Counted from the first letter of the stretch, positions 7,060-15,253 are shown. The stretch: DNA of 26,088 nucleotides from Actinomycetota bacterium (GCA_013151655.1 JAADHX010000290.1:1-26088), one strand, 5' to 3'. Made by a program: numbers and translations. The notes: generated by a model from the letters alone, not told the origin.

Positions 7060-9084
7060 ATGGCCATCATCGAGCATGAACCTAATGAGGTTCTAGAACT
7101 TGACTCAGGTGATCCGACCACGCCTGATCGCGGCATTGGCGTCTTTTTGCGTCCCACCGACGAAACCGGCTGGCGCAGTTGGTTGTTCACCGTCGATCAC
7201 AAGAAGATCGGCATCATGTATGGCTGCGTCGCCATGTTCTGGTTCTTCGTCGCCGGAGTCGAAGCCCTGCTGGTGCGAATCCAACTTTGGGGCCCAGACT
7301 CCAGCGTTCTGACCGCCTCCGAATACAACCAACTGTTCACGATGCATGGCACCACCATGGTTTTCTTGGTGGTCATGCCTTTGGCGGCGGCTTTTGCCAA
7401 CTACATCGTGCCGCTTCAGATCGGCGCACGCGACGTCGCATTCCCTCGCATGAACGCGCTGGCCCTTTGGATCTTCATCTTCGGAGGAATCTTCCTCAAC
7501 CTCAGCTGGTTCACCGGCGGTGCCGCCGAGTGCGGTTGGTTCTGCTACGCCCCTAACTCTGGCCTCGCTTACAGCCCAGGCACCGGTGTCGACTACTACG
7601 CCTTCGGCCTACAGATCCTCGGAGTCGCCTCGCTCATCGGGTCGGCCAACATCATTGTCACGATCCTGAACATGCGGGCTCCCGGCATGGAACTCCGCCA
7701 CATGCCGATCTTCACCTGGATGATTCTGGTCGTTCAGTTCCTGCTGCTGTTTTCGTTGCCGGTTATCACTGTTGCCCTTATCTTGCTGACGCTCGACCGT
7801 TCGTTCGGAGCCAACTTCTTCAACGTCGATCAGGGTGCGGATCCACTGCTGTGGCAACACCTATTCTGGATCTTTGGTCACCCCGAGGTTTACATCCTCA
7901 TCTTGCCGAGTTTCGGAATCGTCTCCGAAACGTTGCCGGTTTTCAGTCGTAAGCCACTGTTCGGTTACACGTTCGTGGTGTTCTCTGGAATCGGCATTGG
8001 TTTCATGGGTTGGGGCGTCTGGGCTCACCACATGTTTGCTTCGGGCCTTGGGCCAGTCTCGGTGGCGGCGTTCTCGGCCACCACAATGTTTATAGCGGTG
8101 CCAACCGGCGTGAAGATCCTCAACTGGATCGCCACTATGTGGGGTGGAAACATCCGCTTCGAGTTGCCCATGATGTTCTCGATCTCGCTCGTATCGATGT
8201 TCACCATCGGTGGTCTGTCAGGCGTCATGCACGCCGTGGCGGCATCGGACACCCAACAAACCGACAGTTACTTCATCGTCGCTCACTTCCACTATGTGCT
8301 GTTCGGCGGAGCCCTCATGGGTTTGTTCGCCGGTATGTACTATTGGTGGCCCAAAATATTCGGTCACCATCTCAACAAACGCCTTGGCAAGATCCACTTC
8401 TGGTTAGTACTGATCGGTTTCAACGCAGCCTTTGGTCCCATGCACATTCTGGGTCTTCAGGGGCAGGCTCGTCGCCAGTATCGCTACCCAGAAGAGGCCA
8501 ACTTCGACCTCTGGAACAAGGTGTCCACCATTGGCGCATTCGTCATTCTCATAGCCATGCTGGTCTTCGCCTACAACATCTTGAAGAGTGCGAAGCAGTA
8601 TCGCAACGGAGAGATCCCTCAGGCCGGAGCAGATCCCTGGGATGGTCGCACCCTCGAATGGTCAATTCCGTCGCCAACCCCGGCCCACAACTTCGACTAC
8701 ACGCCCGTTGTTACTCAGCTAGACGATTTCTGGCATAAGAAGTACGCCACCAACGAACACGGCAAGCTTGTGAAGATCGCCGACGGCAACGACATTGCCC
8801 AGAAGGGCGATCAGACTCCGCACCTTCCATCACCTTCGTTCTGGCCGATCGTCATGGCGACGGGGTTCCCGATAGCGGCTCTCGGAGTGATCTACAACCT
8901 GGCCTTGTCGGCTGTTGGTCTGCTGATCATCGTCGGATCCCTCTACGGCTGGGCTCTCGAACCCGCCACCGACCCCAACTCGGGCCATGGTCACGACGAT
9001 CATCCAGACGACGCCCCCTCCGACGGAGGCGACGATGCCTCTGCCTCCCAAGACGAGGCAACCGAAGGAGCCTCCGTTGTCTGA
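7060..9084 (+). CDS. ctaD: Cytochrome c oxidase subunit I (catalytic, A-type)
   Basis: The proton-pumping heme a/heme a3-CuB subunit. All ligands are visible in the 674-residue protein: H96 (MHG) and H411 for heme a, H409 for heme a3, and H274, H323 and H324 for CuB. The cross-link Tyr is Y278 in GHPEVYI. Channel residues are D125 (D-channel), E276 and K352 (K-channel), so this is an A1-type enzyme. After helix 12 there is an extension with two further helices (about 590-636, PSFWPIVMATGF and LLIIVGSLYGWALEP) and a His/Asp-rich tail. That extension resembles the CtaF domain and hence the protein encoded at 5102. The stop overlaps the TTG start of ctaE by a few bases. Confidence 0.96.
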   Translation: MAIIEHEPNEVLELDSGDPTTPDRGIGVFLRPTDETGWRSWLFTVDHKKIGIMYGCVAMFWFFVAGVEALLVRIQLWGPDSSVLTASEYNQLFTMHGTTMVFLVVMPLAAAFANYIVPLQIGARDVAFPRMNALALWIFIFGGIFLNLSWFTGGAAECGWFCYAPNSGLAYSPGTGVDYYAFGLQILGVASLIGSANIIVTILNMRAPGMELRHMPIFTWMILVVQFLLLFSLPVITVALILLTLDRSFGANFFNVDQGADPLLWQHLFWIFGHPEVYILILPSFGIVSETLPVFSRKPLFGYTFVVFSGIGIGFMGWGVWAHHMFASGLGPVSVAAFSATTMFIAVPTGVKILNWIATMWGGNIRFELPMMFSISLVSMFTIGGLSGVMHAVAASDTQQTDSYFIVAHFHYVLFGGALMGLFAGMYYWWPKIFGHHLNKRLGKIHFWLVLIGFNAAFGPMHILGLQGQARRQYRYPEEANFDLWNKVSTIGAFVILIAMLVFAYNILKSAKQYRNGEIPQAGADPWDGRTLEWSIPSPTPAHNFDYTPVVTQLDDFWHKKYATNEHGKLVKIADGNDIAQKGDQTPHLPSPSFWPIVMATGFPIAALGVIYNLALSAVGLLIIVGSLYGWALEPATDPNSGHGHDDHPDDAPSDGGDDASASQDEATEGASVV

Positions 9085-9718
9085 TACCGAAGCTTCCCAG
9101 CTTGCCTACGGACCAACCGAGTTCGACGACCACGACCACCTACCAACTTCCACCGGCCTGAGCCACGAGAAGCTCACCATGTGGGCATTCCTTGGCTCTG
9201 AGTGCCTCCTGTTTGGTTCTCTCATCTCGGTCTACTTATTGCTTCGCAACAAGCCAGACGAGCTGTCGATCGACGTGGGCCCCAAGGCCTCTGACCTCTT
9301 CGACATTCCGTTCACCTCGGTGAGCTCGTTTGTATTGCTGATGAGTTCGCTCACGATGGTGCTTGCAGTTCAGGCCATCGTGGCCGGCGACGATCGCCAG
9401 ACCCGACTGTGGTTGGCGACCACTGCGACCTTCGGTGCGGTGTTTCTCGCAGGCCAGGTTTATGAGTTCACGATCTTCTACAACGAAGGCCTTGGCTTCA
9501 CGACGAACATTTCCTCGTCGGCGTTCTTTACGCTCACTGGCTTCCACGGCGTACACGTTTCGCTCGGCATCATCATGCTGGCTTCGCTGTGGTTCATGTC
9601 GCACACCGGTCGGTTGACCCAACGCAACGCCGAAACCGTCGAAATTGTCGGTCTCTACTGGCACTTTGTTGACATTGTTTGGATTGTCATTTTCGGCATC
9701 GTCTATCTGATTCCTTGA
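9077..9718 (+). CDS. ctaE: Cytochrome c oxidase subunit III
   Basis: The seven-helix-family subunit that supports proton uptake into subunit I. With the TTG start the protein is 213 residues. It shows LGSECLLFGSLIS, FLAGQVYEF, FTLTGFHGVHVSLG and GLYWHFVDIVWIV, all standard subunit III landmarks; the short form has about five helices. The start choice is TTG 9077, because GAAGGAG at 9064-9070 lies 6 bases upstream and the resulting peptide begins LSDTEASQLAYG. An ATG at 9035 in the same frame would overlap ctaD by 50 bases with no good ribosome binding site. The degenerate homologue at 4512 lacks the histidines seen here. Confidence 0.93.
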   Translation: MSDTEASQLAYGPTEFDDHDHLPTSTGLSHEKLTMWAFLGSECLLFGSLISVYLLLRNKPDELSIDVGPKASDLFDIPFTSVSSFVLLMSSLTMVLAVQAIVAGDDRQTRLWLATTATFGAVFLAGQVYEFTIFYNEGLGFTTNISSSAFFTLTGFHGVHVSLGIIMLASLWFMSHTGRLTQRNAETVEIVGLYWHFVDIVWIVIFGIVYLIP

Positions 9719-9728
9719 GGTTGTAACG

Positions 9729-10049
9729 ATGAGCACAGATACCGCAATCGCCGATCACGGCACCGCCCAAGAACACGAGGGCGATCACCTGACCTTCACC
9801 GGGGCCATCAAGATCGCCATCCTTTTGGCTGTAATCACCGGTGTCGAGACCGCTACCTACTTTGTCGACTTCGGCTCGGTGGCTGAGCCCCTCATCTTGA
9901 TACTGATGGCCGTTAAGTTCCTGATCGTAATCGGGTACTTCATGCACCTGAAGTACGACAACAACATGTTTGCGCTGCTCTTTGCGATAGGCGTCGTTTT
10001 TGCCCTTGCTGTCTACGGCGCGATGCTACTCACGTTCAACTTCTTCTAA
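9729..10049 (+). CDS. Cytochrome c oxidase subunit IV (prokaryotic COX4 family)
   Basis: A 106-residue protein with three membrane helices (about 25-45, 51-71 and 80-103). It has ETATYFVDFG and the typical LIVIGYFMHLKYDNN loop of bacterial COX4/CtaF-type small subunits. The family stabilises the oxidase and has no cofactors. It is the last gene of the operon, 10 bp after ctaE with TGAGG ahead of the ATG. A convergent ABC-transporter gene ends 15 bp downstream, leaving little space for a terminator. Confidence 0.88.
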   Translation: MSTDTAIADHGTAQEHEGDHLTFTGAIKIAILLAVITGVETATYFVDFGSVAEPLILILMAVKFLIVIGYFMHLKYDNNMFALLFAIGVVFALAVYGAMLLTFNFF

Positions 10050-10063
10050 GGGGCTCTGGCTGG

Positions 10064-10795
10064 CTAGTTCGGCGCCCAACGCATCAGACGTGCGGCGAGG
10101 GGTGGCGTCAGCACGGCCCACGCCGCCAACACCAGCCATGCCCTCGTCGAGGCGTCGGCCCCGCCGGTGGCCCCAGTTGTTATCTCAACCAGTGCGCCTG
10201 TTGGCAAGGCGTAGGCGATGGTTCGCAGGGTGGCTGGCAGTTCGGCCAGGGGGATCAGCAGACCGCTGATGAGCAGGGCCACGATGTAGATGGCGTTAGC
10301 GGTCGCCAGAGCCGCTACGCCGGGGAGTCGGCCGGCCAATAACAATGCCGCACCTGTGAATGCAGTGGCCCCGAGCGCCATGCCGAGGCTCAAATCGCCG
10401 AAGTCGATCGTGCCACGCCACCCGAGAACTCGGCCAACGCTCAGCAGCGTTACCGCCTGTGCGATTGTGACCGTGGCTACTACCGCTAGTTTCGAGCAGA
10501 TCAGCTCGCCTCGACGAAGAGGAGAGGCGCCTAACCGTTTCAGGGCGCCATATTGGCGATCAAACCCCGTAGAGATCGCCAGATTCACAAACCCCGTAGA
10601 GAAGACGGCCAACGTGACGATTCCAGGAACGAGCACGTCAACGGGATCCTGCGCTGCTCCCGTCGGAAGAACTTCGACTGTCGAGAAAAACACGAGCAAC
10701 AGGATCGGAAGACCGGCAACGAGCAGCAGCGATTCGCCGTTGCGCGCCAGCAGCCTGAGTTCGAACTGGTAGTAGCCGGCGATGCGGGCGATCAC
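10064..10795 (-). CDS. ABC-2 type transporter permease
   Basis: A 243-residue membrane protein with six hydrophobic segments. The conserved ABC-2 feature GLLIPLAELPATLRTIAYALP lies near residue 170-195 and an RLGASPLRRGELICSK cytoplasmic loop near 88-103. Such permeases pair with one ATPase to export drugs, peptides, lipids or heme-related compounds; the substrate cannot be read from the sequence. It overlaps its ATPase by 4 bases (ATGA), so the two are translationally coupled. ABC-2 pairs are often found close to ctaA/ctaB in actinobacteria. A link to oxidase biogenesis is possible but unproven. Confidence 0.88.
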   Translation of the reverse strand: MIARIAGYYQFELRLLARNGESLLLVAGLPILLLVFFSTVEVLPTGAAQDPVDVLVPGIVTLAVFSTGFVNLAISTGFDRQYGALKRLGASPLRRGELICSKLAVVATVTIAQAVTLLSVGRVLGWRGTIDFGDLSLGMALGATAFTGAALLLAGRLPGVAALATANAIYIVALLISGLLIPLAELPATLRTIAYALPTGALVEITTGATGGADASTRAWLVLAAWAVLTPPLAARLMRWAPN

Positions 10796-11709
10796 GGCTT
10801 GTATGTCTCCTGGGTCAGCTTCGTGACCACATCGTCAAGCGATATAGCGCCGTCGTCGATGTCGCCAACTTCGATGCCGTTTGTGGTGCACCAGCCAAGC
10901 AGTCGCGCCAACAACTCGTTCGTTCTCTTGGCCTGTACCACTGTGAAGTCGGCATCGGCACTGACTTCGGTACCTAGATGGGCAGCTAGGGCCTCCACGT
11001 TCGGCGACGGGGTGGCCCTAAACCGAATTTGGCCTACTTCGGGTGTCAGCAACTGGGCGATAGTTCCCTGCCCGACCACTATTCCGTGGTGCATGATCAC
11101 GATCCGGTCGGCGAGTTCGGTCGCGACTGCCATCTCGTGGGTCGTCATCAACACTCCGACGCCCGCGCCGCGTTTGTGAAGAAGCAGGTCGACGATGCTG
11201 GCGCGGCCTCCAGCATCGACTCCCGCAGTAGGTTCGTCGAACAGCAGCAACTCTGGCTGGCCGACGAGGGCGATGGCAACTGCTAGCCGCCGGTGCTCGC
11301 CGCCAGACAGCTTTCGCACTGTCTTCCGGCTCAACTGACTCAGGCCCATGAGTTTGAGAAGCTCGGCCGTTGTTGGTCCTGTCGAACCGTGCAAACGCCT
11401 GAACAGACCCACTACTTCGCCAACCCGAGCACCAGGGGCCATACCGTCGTCCTGAAGCTGAACGCCAACTCGCCCTGACGATGTCGCACTGCGGGCGTCA
11501 GTTCCGAGAACTCGAACTGTGCCACTCGACGGTGATCGGTATCCCTCGATCGATTCAAGGGTCGATGTCTTCCCTGCGCCGTTGGCACCCAGCAAGACCA
11601 CGATCTCGCCGCGCCTTACAAGAAGGTCAACGCCACGGACTGCGGCTACATCGCCATAGTCAACGTGAAGCCCTTCAACCTCGACCAGGGCTTGTGCATT
11701 GGTACTCAT
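10792..11709 (-). CDS. ABC transporter ATP-binding protein
   Basis: A 305-residue ATPase. It has Walker A GANGAGKTS (41-49), a Q-loop near Q84-Q86, the signature LSGGEHRR (134-141), Walker B ELLLFDEPTAGVD (153-165) and the switch His H191. About 90 C-terminal residues after the core resemble the regulatory tail of DrrA/CcmA-type exporters. It energises the permease encoded immediately downstream. ATG 11709 starts MSTNAQALVEVEGL, the normal N-terminus for the family. The gene is divergent from serS, with 92 bp between them. Confidence 0.92.
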   Translation of the reverse strand: MSTNAQALVEVEGLHVDYGDVAAVRGVDLLVRRGEIVVLLGANGAGKTSTLESIEGYRSPSSGTVRVLGTDARSATSSGRVGVQLQDDGMAPGARVGEVVGLFRRLHGSTGPTTAELLKLMGLSQLSRKTVRKLSGGEHRRLAVAIALVGQPELLLFDEPTAGVDAGGRASIVDLLLHKRGAGVGVLMTTHEMAVATELADRIVIMHHGIVVGQGTIAQLLTPEVGQIRFRATPSPNVEALAAHLGTEVSADADFTVVQAKRTNELLARLLGWCTTNGIEVGDIDDGAISLDDVVTKLTQETYKP

Positions 11710-11762
11710 CGCAACGGGACCGTAGCGCCATGTCCGGCCAACAAGCGCCCCAATGAAGAAAT

Positions 11763-11788
11763 GGGGGCCAAGGCGCCCCCGGGCCCCC
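11763..11788 (+). promoter_or_regulatory. G/C-rich alternative hairpins in the serS leader
   Basis: GGGGGC (11763-11768) can pair with GCCCCC (11775-11780, loop of 6). Extended to GGGGGCC (11763-11769), it can instead pair with GGCCCCC (11782-11788, loop of 12). GGGCC just before the start (about 11797-11801) could also pair with part of the second C-tract. The GTG start at 11802 lies 14 bases after this structure, so it could affect transcription or translation of serS. I see none of the conserved parts of a T-box leader. Confidence 0.3.
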
Positions 11789-11801
11789 TACTATTTGGGC
11801 C

Positions 11802-13049
11802 GTGATCGACCTGCCAAAGCTGCGCAATGATGCCCAATATCGAGCCGGAGCTGTGCTCAAGGGTGCATCTGAAGACAATATCGACCAGCTATTGGCCGCC
11901 GATGCCGCTCGGCGCGAACACATGCACCAGACCGAACAGCTGCGGGCTCAAGCTAACGCGGCGAGTAAGGCGATCGGGCGCTCGGCCCCCGACGAGCGGG
12001 AGGCCAAGATTGCTGCTGCCTCAGAACTGAAGACCGAACTCGGCATCGCAGAAGAAGCACTGAGGGCTGCCGAAGCAGTCGCGGGCGGTTTGGCCCTCAC
12101 CATCCCCAACCCGGCCCACACAAGCGTGCCTGCTGGTGGCGAGGACGATTCCGAGACCATCCGCGAGGTCGGCGAACAAACTCCAGCTCCACCGATGGAC
12201 CACGCGGCCTTTGGCGAACACATGGGATTTGTCGATAGTGAAAGGGCGGTTCGCAATAGTGGTAGCCGGTTCGCCTACATCATGGGTGAAGCAGTACGCC
12301 TCGAGTTCGCGCTTGTGCAATGGACGATGTCGAAACTTGTCGACGCCGGCTTCGTACCAACTATTCCGCCAGTGCTGGTGCGCGAAGAGATGATGATCGA
12401 CGCCGGCTTCTTTCCCGCCGACCGGCATCAGGTCTATGAGATCGACGGTGACGATCTTTTCCTCATAGGCACAGCCGAGGTCGCTTTGGCCGGTCTCCAC
12501 CGCCACGAACAGATCGATGTGGCTTCACTCCCTCTTCGGTATGCCGGGTTCTCGTCGTGTTTCAGGCGTGAGGCTGGAACCTACGGAAAAGACACTCGCG
12601 GGATCTTTAGAGTGCATCAGTTCGACAAGGTCGAAATGTTCTCGTACTGCCACCCCGACAACTCATGGGACGAATTCGAAACGCTCCGGGCATTGCAGGA
12701 AGACATTGTGTCTTCGCTCGGACTGCCGTATCGGTTGGTGAATATCGCCGCTGGCGACCTTGGCTCGGCAGCTTCAAAGAAGTACGACGTCGAGGTCTGG
12801 CTGCCATCGGAGGGTCGGTATCGCGAGATCAGCTCGTGCTCGAACTATCTCGACTATTCGGCGAGGCGGATGAACACGCGCATGACTGGGGGCGAGAAGG
12901 GCCTCGTGCACACTCTCAACGGCACCGCATCGGCGATATCTCGAACGCTTGTGTTTCTGTTCGAGCACTGTCAATCGGCCGATGGCAACTTTGTAGTTCC
13001 AGAGGTGCTGCGCCCGTTCTGCGGCTTCGACGAGGTTTCTCCTCGCTGA
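11802..13049 (+). CDS. serS: Seryl-tRNA synthetase
   Basis: Charges tRNA-Ser with serine; class II synthetase. The 415-residue protein begins MIDLPKLRNDAQYRAGAV and has the N-terminal coiled-coil arm (about residues 30-100, Ala/Glu-rich). Motif 2 follows with CFRREAGTYGKDTRGIFRVH (about nt 12557-12616), then motif 3 near NGTASAISRTLVFLFEH. The C-terminus is VPEVLRPFCGFDEV. Motif 3 departs from the common NGSGLAVGRTL form but keeps the Arg. GTG 11802 is the only sensible start. The gene is monocistronic: an ABC pair diverges upstream and a channel gene converges downstream after 47 bp. Confidence 0.95.
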   Translation: MIDLPKLRNDAQYRAGAVLKGASEDNIDQLLAADAARREHMHQTEQLRAQANAASKAIGRSAPDEREAKIAAASELKTELGIAEEALRAAEAVAGGLALTIPNPAHTSVPAGGEDDSETIREVGEQTPAPPMDHAAFGEHMGFVDSERAVRNSGSRFAYIMGEAVRLEFALVQWTMSKLVDAGFVPTIPPVLVREEMMIDAGFFPADRHQVYEIDGDDLFLIGTAEVALAGLHRHEQIDVASLPLRYAGFSSCFRREAGTYGKDTRGIFRVHQFDKVEMFSYCHPDNSWDEFETLRALQEDIVSSLGLPYRLVNIAAGDLGSAASKKYDVEVWLPSEGRYREISSCSNYLDYSARRMNTRMTGGEKGLVHTLNGTASAISRTLVFLFEHCQSADGNFVVPEVLRPFCGFDEVSPR

Positions 13050-13096
13050 GAGGCCGAGCCAGTAGGAGTGGCCGAGACCCAAGCGGTTGTTTGAGG

Positions 13097-13483
13097 TTAG
13101 GAAGCGGCAGGGGCGAGCTGGAGGCCCAACCAGGCGCAGAGCACCACGGTGATGATGGTGATTGCCACGTACATGACGGCGGATCGGTTTCGGGCATCGC
13201 GGTTCATGGTCGCAACTTCTCCCGCAACAGCCGACACCGAGGTGAGAGCGCCCAAGCCTGCCAACACCACGATCGTCTGGGAGCCAGCGGTTAGACCCGA
13301 TGCTGCTCCGGCCACGAACGAGCCAAGGCTGTTTATGGCCAGGGTGCCAAGGGGCCACTCAGCATTCAGGGCCGATCCGGCCAGGTAGCGCGTCAGGCCC
13401 GCGAGGGCGGCCACCAACGCCGCGGTGAGCACTAGGCCTATCGTGCCAACGACAGTTGCAATCGGAGCCAGCGTCGGTGTCAC
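13097..13483 (-). CDS. FluC/CrcB-like channel protein, copy 1
   Basis: A 128-residue four-helix protein of the CrcB family, whose members export fluoride as dual-topology dimers. Visible features are the LTRYLAG arginine segment (30-36) and the GTLAINSLGSFVAG helix (46-59). The usual GFCGGFTTFSTF segment is replaced by GLGALTSVSAV (76-86), so the two pore phenylalanines are V83 and V86 in my alignment. It overlaps the second copy by 4 bases. Paired crcB genes normally form an antiparallel heterodimer, each member in one orientation. Given the missing residues, whether this pair carries fluoride is open. Confidence 0.8.
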   Translation of the reverse strand: MTPTLAPIATVVGTIGLVLTAALVAALAGLTRYLAGSALNAEWPLGTLAINSLGSFVAGAASGLTAGSQTIVVLAGLGALTSVSAVAGEVATMNRDARNRSAVMYVAITIITVVLCAWLGLQLAPAAS

Positions 13484-13860
13484 TTGGGTTCGACTTCTAG
13501 CCCAGTGCGACGCAAACTGGCGCCAATCCCGAACCCACTAGCGGCGGCCAGAAGAACCAGAAGTCCGAGACCACCTCCACCCGACCAGTTCCCGGTGTCG
13601 AAGCGTTGGGCTACCGCAACTGCTGCGCCTGACATGGTTGTGAGTCCGCCGCAGAATCCGATGCCGACAAGACGCCGTGTCGACGCCGATTCGGTCTGGT
13701 CGACGATCGCAGCGAGTATCGCACAACCCAAGAAGTTCACTAGGACCAACGCGGCGACAGTGGTCAACAGTTCGCCGATCGACCAGCGAACGGCGACGCC
13801 ACCTACGACGCCGGTTGCGACTTCAACAAGCGCGGCACGATTCGGTTTGTCAAAAGTCAC
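13480..13860 (-). CDS. FluC/CrcB-like channel protein, copy 2
   Basis: From GTG 13860 the protein is 126 residues with four hydrophobic segments. The GGVAVRWSIGEL arginine segment is near 20-31, VLVNFLGCAILAA has the conserved Asn, and GIGFCGGLTTMSGAA spans 66-80. The pore positions usually filled by Phe are M76 and A79. A longer frame to 14100 overlaps pdxH and is not credible; GTG 13899 is a second possible start. The gene is divergent from pdxH (92 bp) and overlaps copy 1. I looked for a fluoride riboswitch in the short leader and did not see one. Confidence 0.78.
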   Translation of the reverse strand: MTFDKPNRAALVEVATGVVGGVAVRWSIGELLTTVAALVLVNFLGCAILAAIVDQTESASTRRLVGIGFCGGLTTMSGAAVAVAQRFDTGNWSGGGGLGLLVLLAAASGFGIGASLRRTGLEVEPK

Positions 13861-13951
13861 GCGAAACTCAAGGGGATTGCGCCGCGAATGGGGCCACACT
13901 ATTGCGGCAGACCAATCGCAACAGATTGATTGAGGGCAAAGGACACCGTAG

Positions 13952-14587
13952 GTGAACATCGACCAACTCAGGGCCGACCTCCAACAAGCTGGCCTTCCCG
14001 AGGACATCAAACAACGCAACCCCTTTGAGTTGTTAGACGAGTGGATGGCCTTCGCCGCGGGGCTCGACTTCTTCAACCCGACAGCTATGGCACTAAGCAC
14101 AGTCGACGCCGACGGATTTCCCTCAGTGCGGAACGTCTTGATGCGGGGCGTGGTCGATGGCGGACTGGCCTTCTACACGAACCTGAACAGCCCAAAGGGA
14201 GTTGCGCTTCGCGACCACCCGTACGCAGAAACTCTGTTCTCCTGGTTAGATCTCGACCGCCAAATCCGGGTCCGTGGGCCGGTGCGTCAACTAACCGACG
14301 AGCAATCCGACCGCTACTTTGCTTCACGGCCAAGAGCCAGCCGCCTGGCCGCTCTCGCCTCTGACCAGTCGGCAGTCATCCCCAACCGCGCCTGGTTGAT
14401 GAAGCGGTACAAAACGCTCGTTGCGGCTCACGATGGGATCGAGGTCGAACGGCCCGAGGGGTGGGGCGGTTTTGCTCTTGTACCAGAACGCTTCGAGTTT
14501 TGGCAAGGGGCCGAGTTTCGGCTTCACGACCGAGTTGCCTTCGACCTCGTCGACGGTCAGTGGAGTTGCGAACAGCTGGCGCCCTAG
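13952..14587 (+). CDS. pdxH: Pyridoxine/pyridoxamine 5'-phosphate oxidase
   Basis: FMN-dependent oxidase that makes pyridoxal 5'-phosphate. The 211-residue protein has the full family layout. The FMN-binding region is SVRNVLMRGV (about 53-62) and FYTNLNSPKG; the dimer part is DRQIRVRGPV; RPRASRLAALAS precedes a segment on substrate binding. The C-terminal GWGGFALVPERFEFWQG and RLHDRVAFD correspond to the conserved WGG..EFWQG..RLHDR motif, and the end is QLAP. GTG 13952 is preceded by AAAGGA with 8 bases spacing. Length fits typical PdxH. Confidence 0.93.
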   Translation: MNIDQLRADLQQAGLPEDIKQRNPFELLDEWMAFAAGLDFFNPTAMALSTVDADGFPSVRNVLMRGVVDGGLAFYTNLNSPKGVALRDHPYAETLFSWLDLDRQIRVRGPVRQLTDEQSDRYFASRPRASRLAALASDQSAVIPNRAWLMKRYKTLVAAHDGIEVERPEGWGGFALVPERFEFWQGAEFRLHDRVAFDLVDGQWSCEQLAP

Positions 14588-14608
14588 GCGCACTAAACCA
14601 CTGGGCGG

Positions 14609-15253
14609 CTAGGGCACCGACCAGTCTCTTGCCGCGCACGACAAGGCGTCGATCAAAGCGGTCAGGTGCGGCACAGGTTTGGATACGTCTCGGCCCCAGA
14701 AGATCGGGCTGTTGCCGCGCACTCTGGGTGGCAGCTCAATCTGAATTCCGCCGCCTCTGGCTCGGTTGACCGGGTTGGATTGGTGCTGTCCGCGAAGTTC
14801 CTTTGGGATGGTCTCAAGGTCGGTCAGGATCTCGTAGTGGGGCAGGACGGGAATAAGCCTGATGGCTGTGAACTCGGCCAACTGCCTGTTTCGTCCGCCG
14901 ATCAAGATTGAGCGCCATAACTCGGGCCGGCCGAACCCGTGAATTGCGATGACAACGTCTATGTGTGTCATGAACGCGGCCAGTCGGTCGCTCTGATCGG
15001 CGGTCACCCGATGCGACGGGATGTGCCATTGATCGGTGGATGGCTGAACGACCCCGTAGTAGGACGAACCCGACGCCAGCGCCGCCTCGCGTGCCACTAC
15101 GTCGGTTGTCTCTTCGAGTTGGCCGCCGTGGAAGGCCATGAAGCCGACCGACCCGCGAAGTTCGACTTCTTCGACAACACCAGGCTGGCAGAGCAACCGC
15201 GCGAATGGGTCGGAGTGCTGGAGCAGCTCATGATCGCCGATATACAGACTCAT
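14609..15253 (-). CDS. Poly-gamma-glutamate hydrolase family protein (PghP/DUF867-like)
   Basis: A 214-residue protein matching the phage-type poly-gamma-glutamate hydrolase family, a carboxypeptidase-like zinc fold. It has FHGGQLEETTDVVARE (41-56, with H42 and E47 as likely zinc ligands), IDVVIAIHGFGRPE (98-111, H105), IGGRNRQLAEF, and NPVNRARGGGIQIELPPRVR (160-179, E173 as likely catalytic Glu). No signal peptide is seen, so it is probably cytoplasmic or released by lysis. It lies 68 bp after ccdA on the same strand. Members are best known from Bacillus phages; no phage genes surround this one. Substrate in this organism is unknown. Confidence 0.8.
   Translation of the reverse strand: MSLYIGDHELLQHSDPFARLLCQPGVVEEVELRGSVGFMAFHGGQLEETTDVVAREAALASGSSYYGVVQPSTDQWHIPSHRVTADQSDRLAAFMTHIDVVIAIHGFGRPELWRSILIGGRNRQLAEFTAIRLIPVLPHYEILTDLETIPKELRGQHQSNPVNRARGGGIQIELPPRVRGNSPIFWGRDVSKPVPHLTALIDALSCAARDWSVP

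Noticed and set aside
11710..11801. T-box leader for serS
   Set aside because: The leader is under 100 bases and has no T-box sequence or specifier stem; only simple G/C hairpins are visible.
12665..13294. Plus-strand frame overlapping the serS end and the FluC-like gene
   Set aside because: It is out of frame with serS and antisense to the channel gene, with no recognisable domain.
13861..13951. Fluoride riboswitch ahead of the FluC-like pair
   Set aside because: I searched the short divergent region by eye for the conserved parts of the fluoride riboswitch and did not find them.
13861..14100. Extension of the second FluC-like frame upstream to 14100
   Set aside because: The added 80 residues are polar, Cys-rich and overlap pdxH on the other strand; they match nothing in CrcB proteins.
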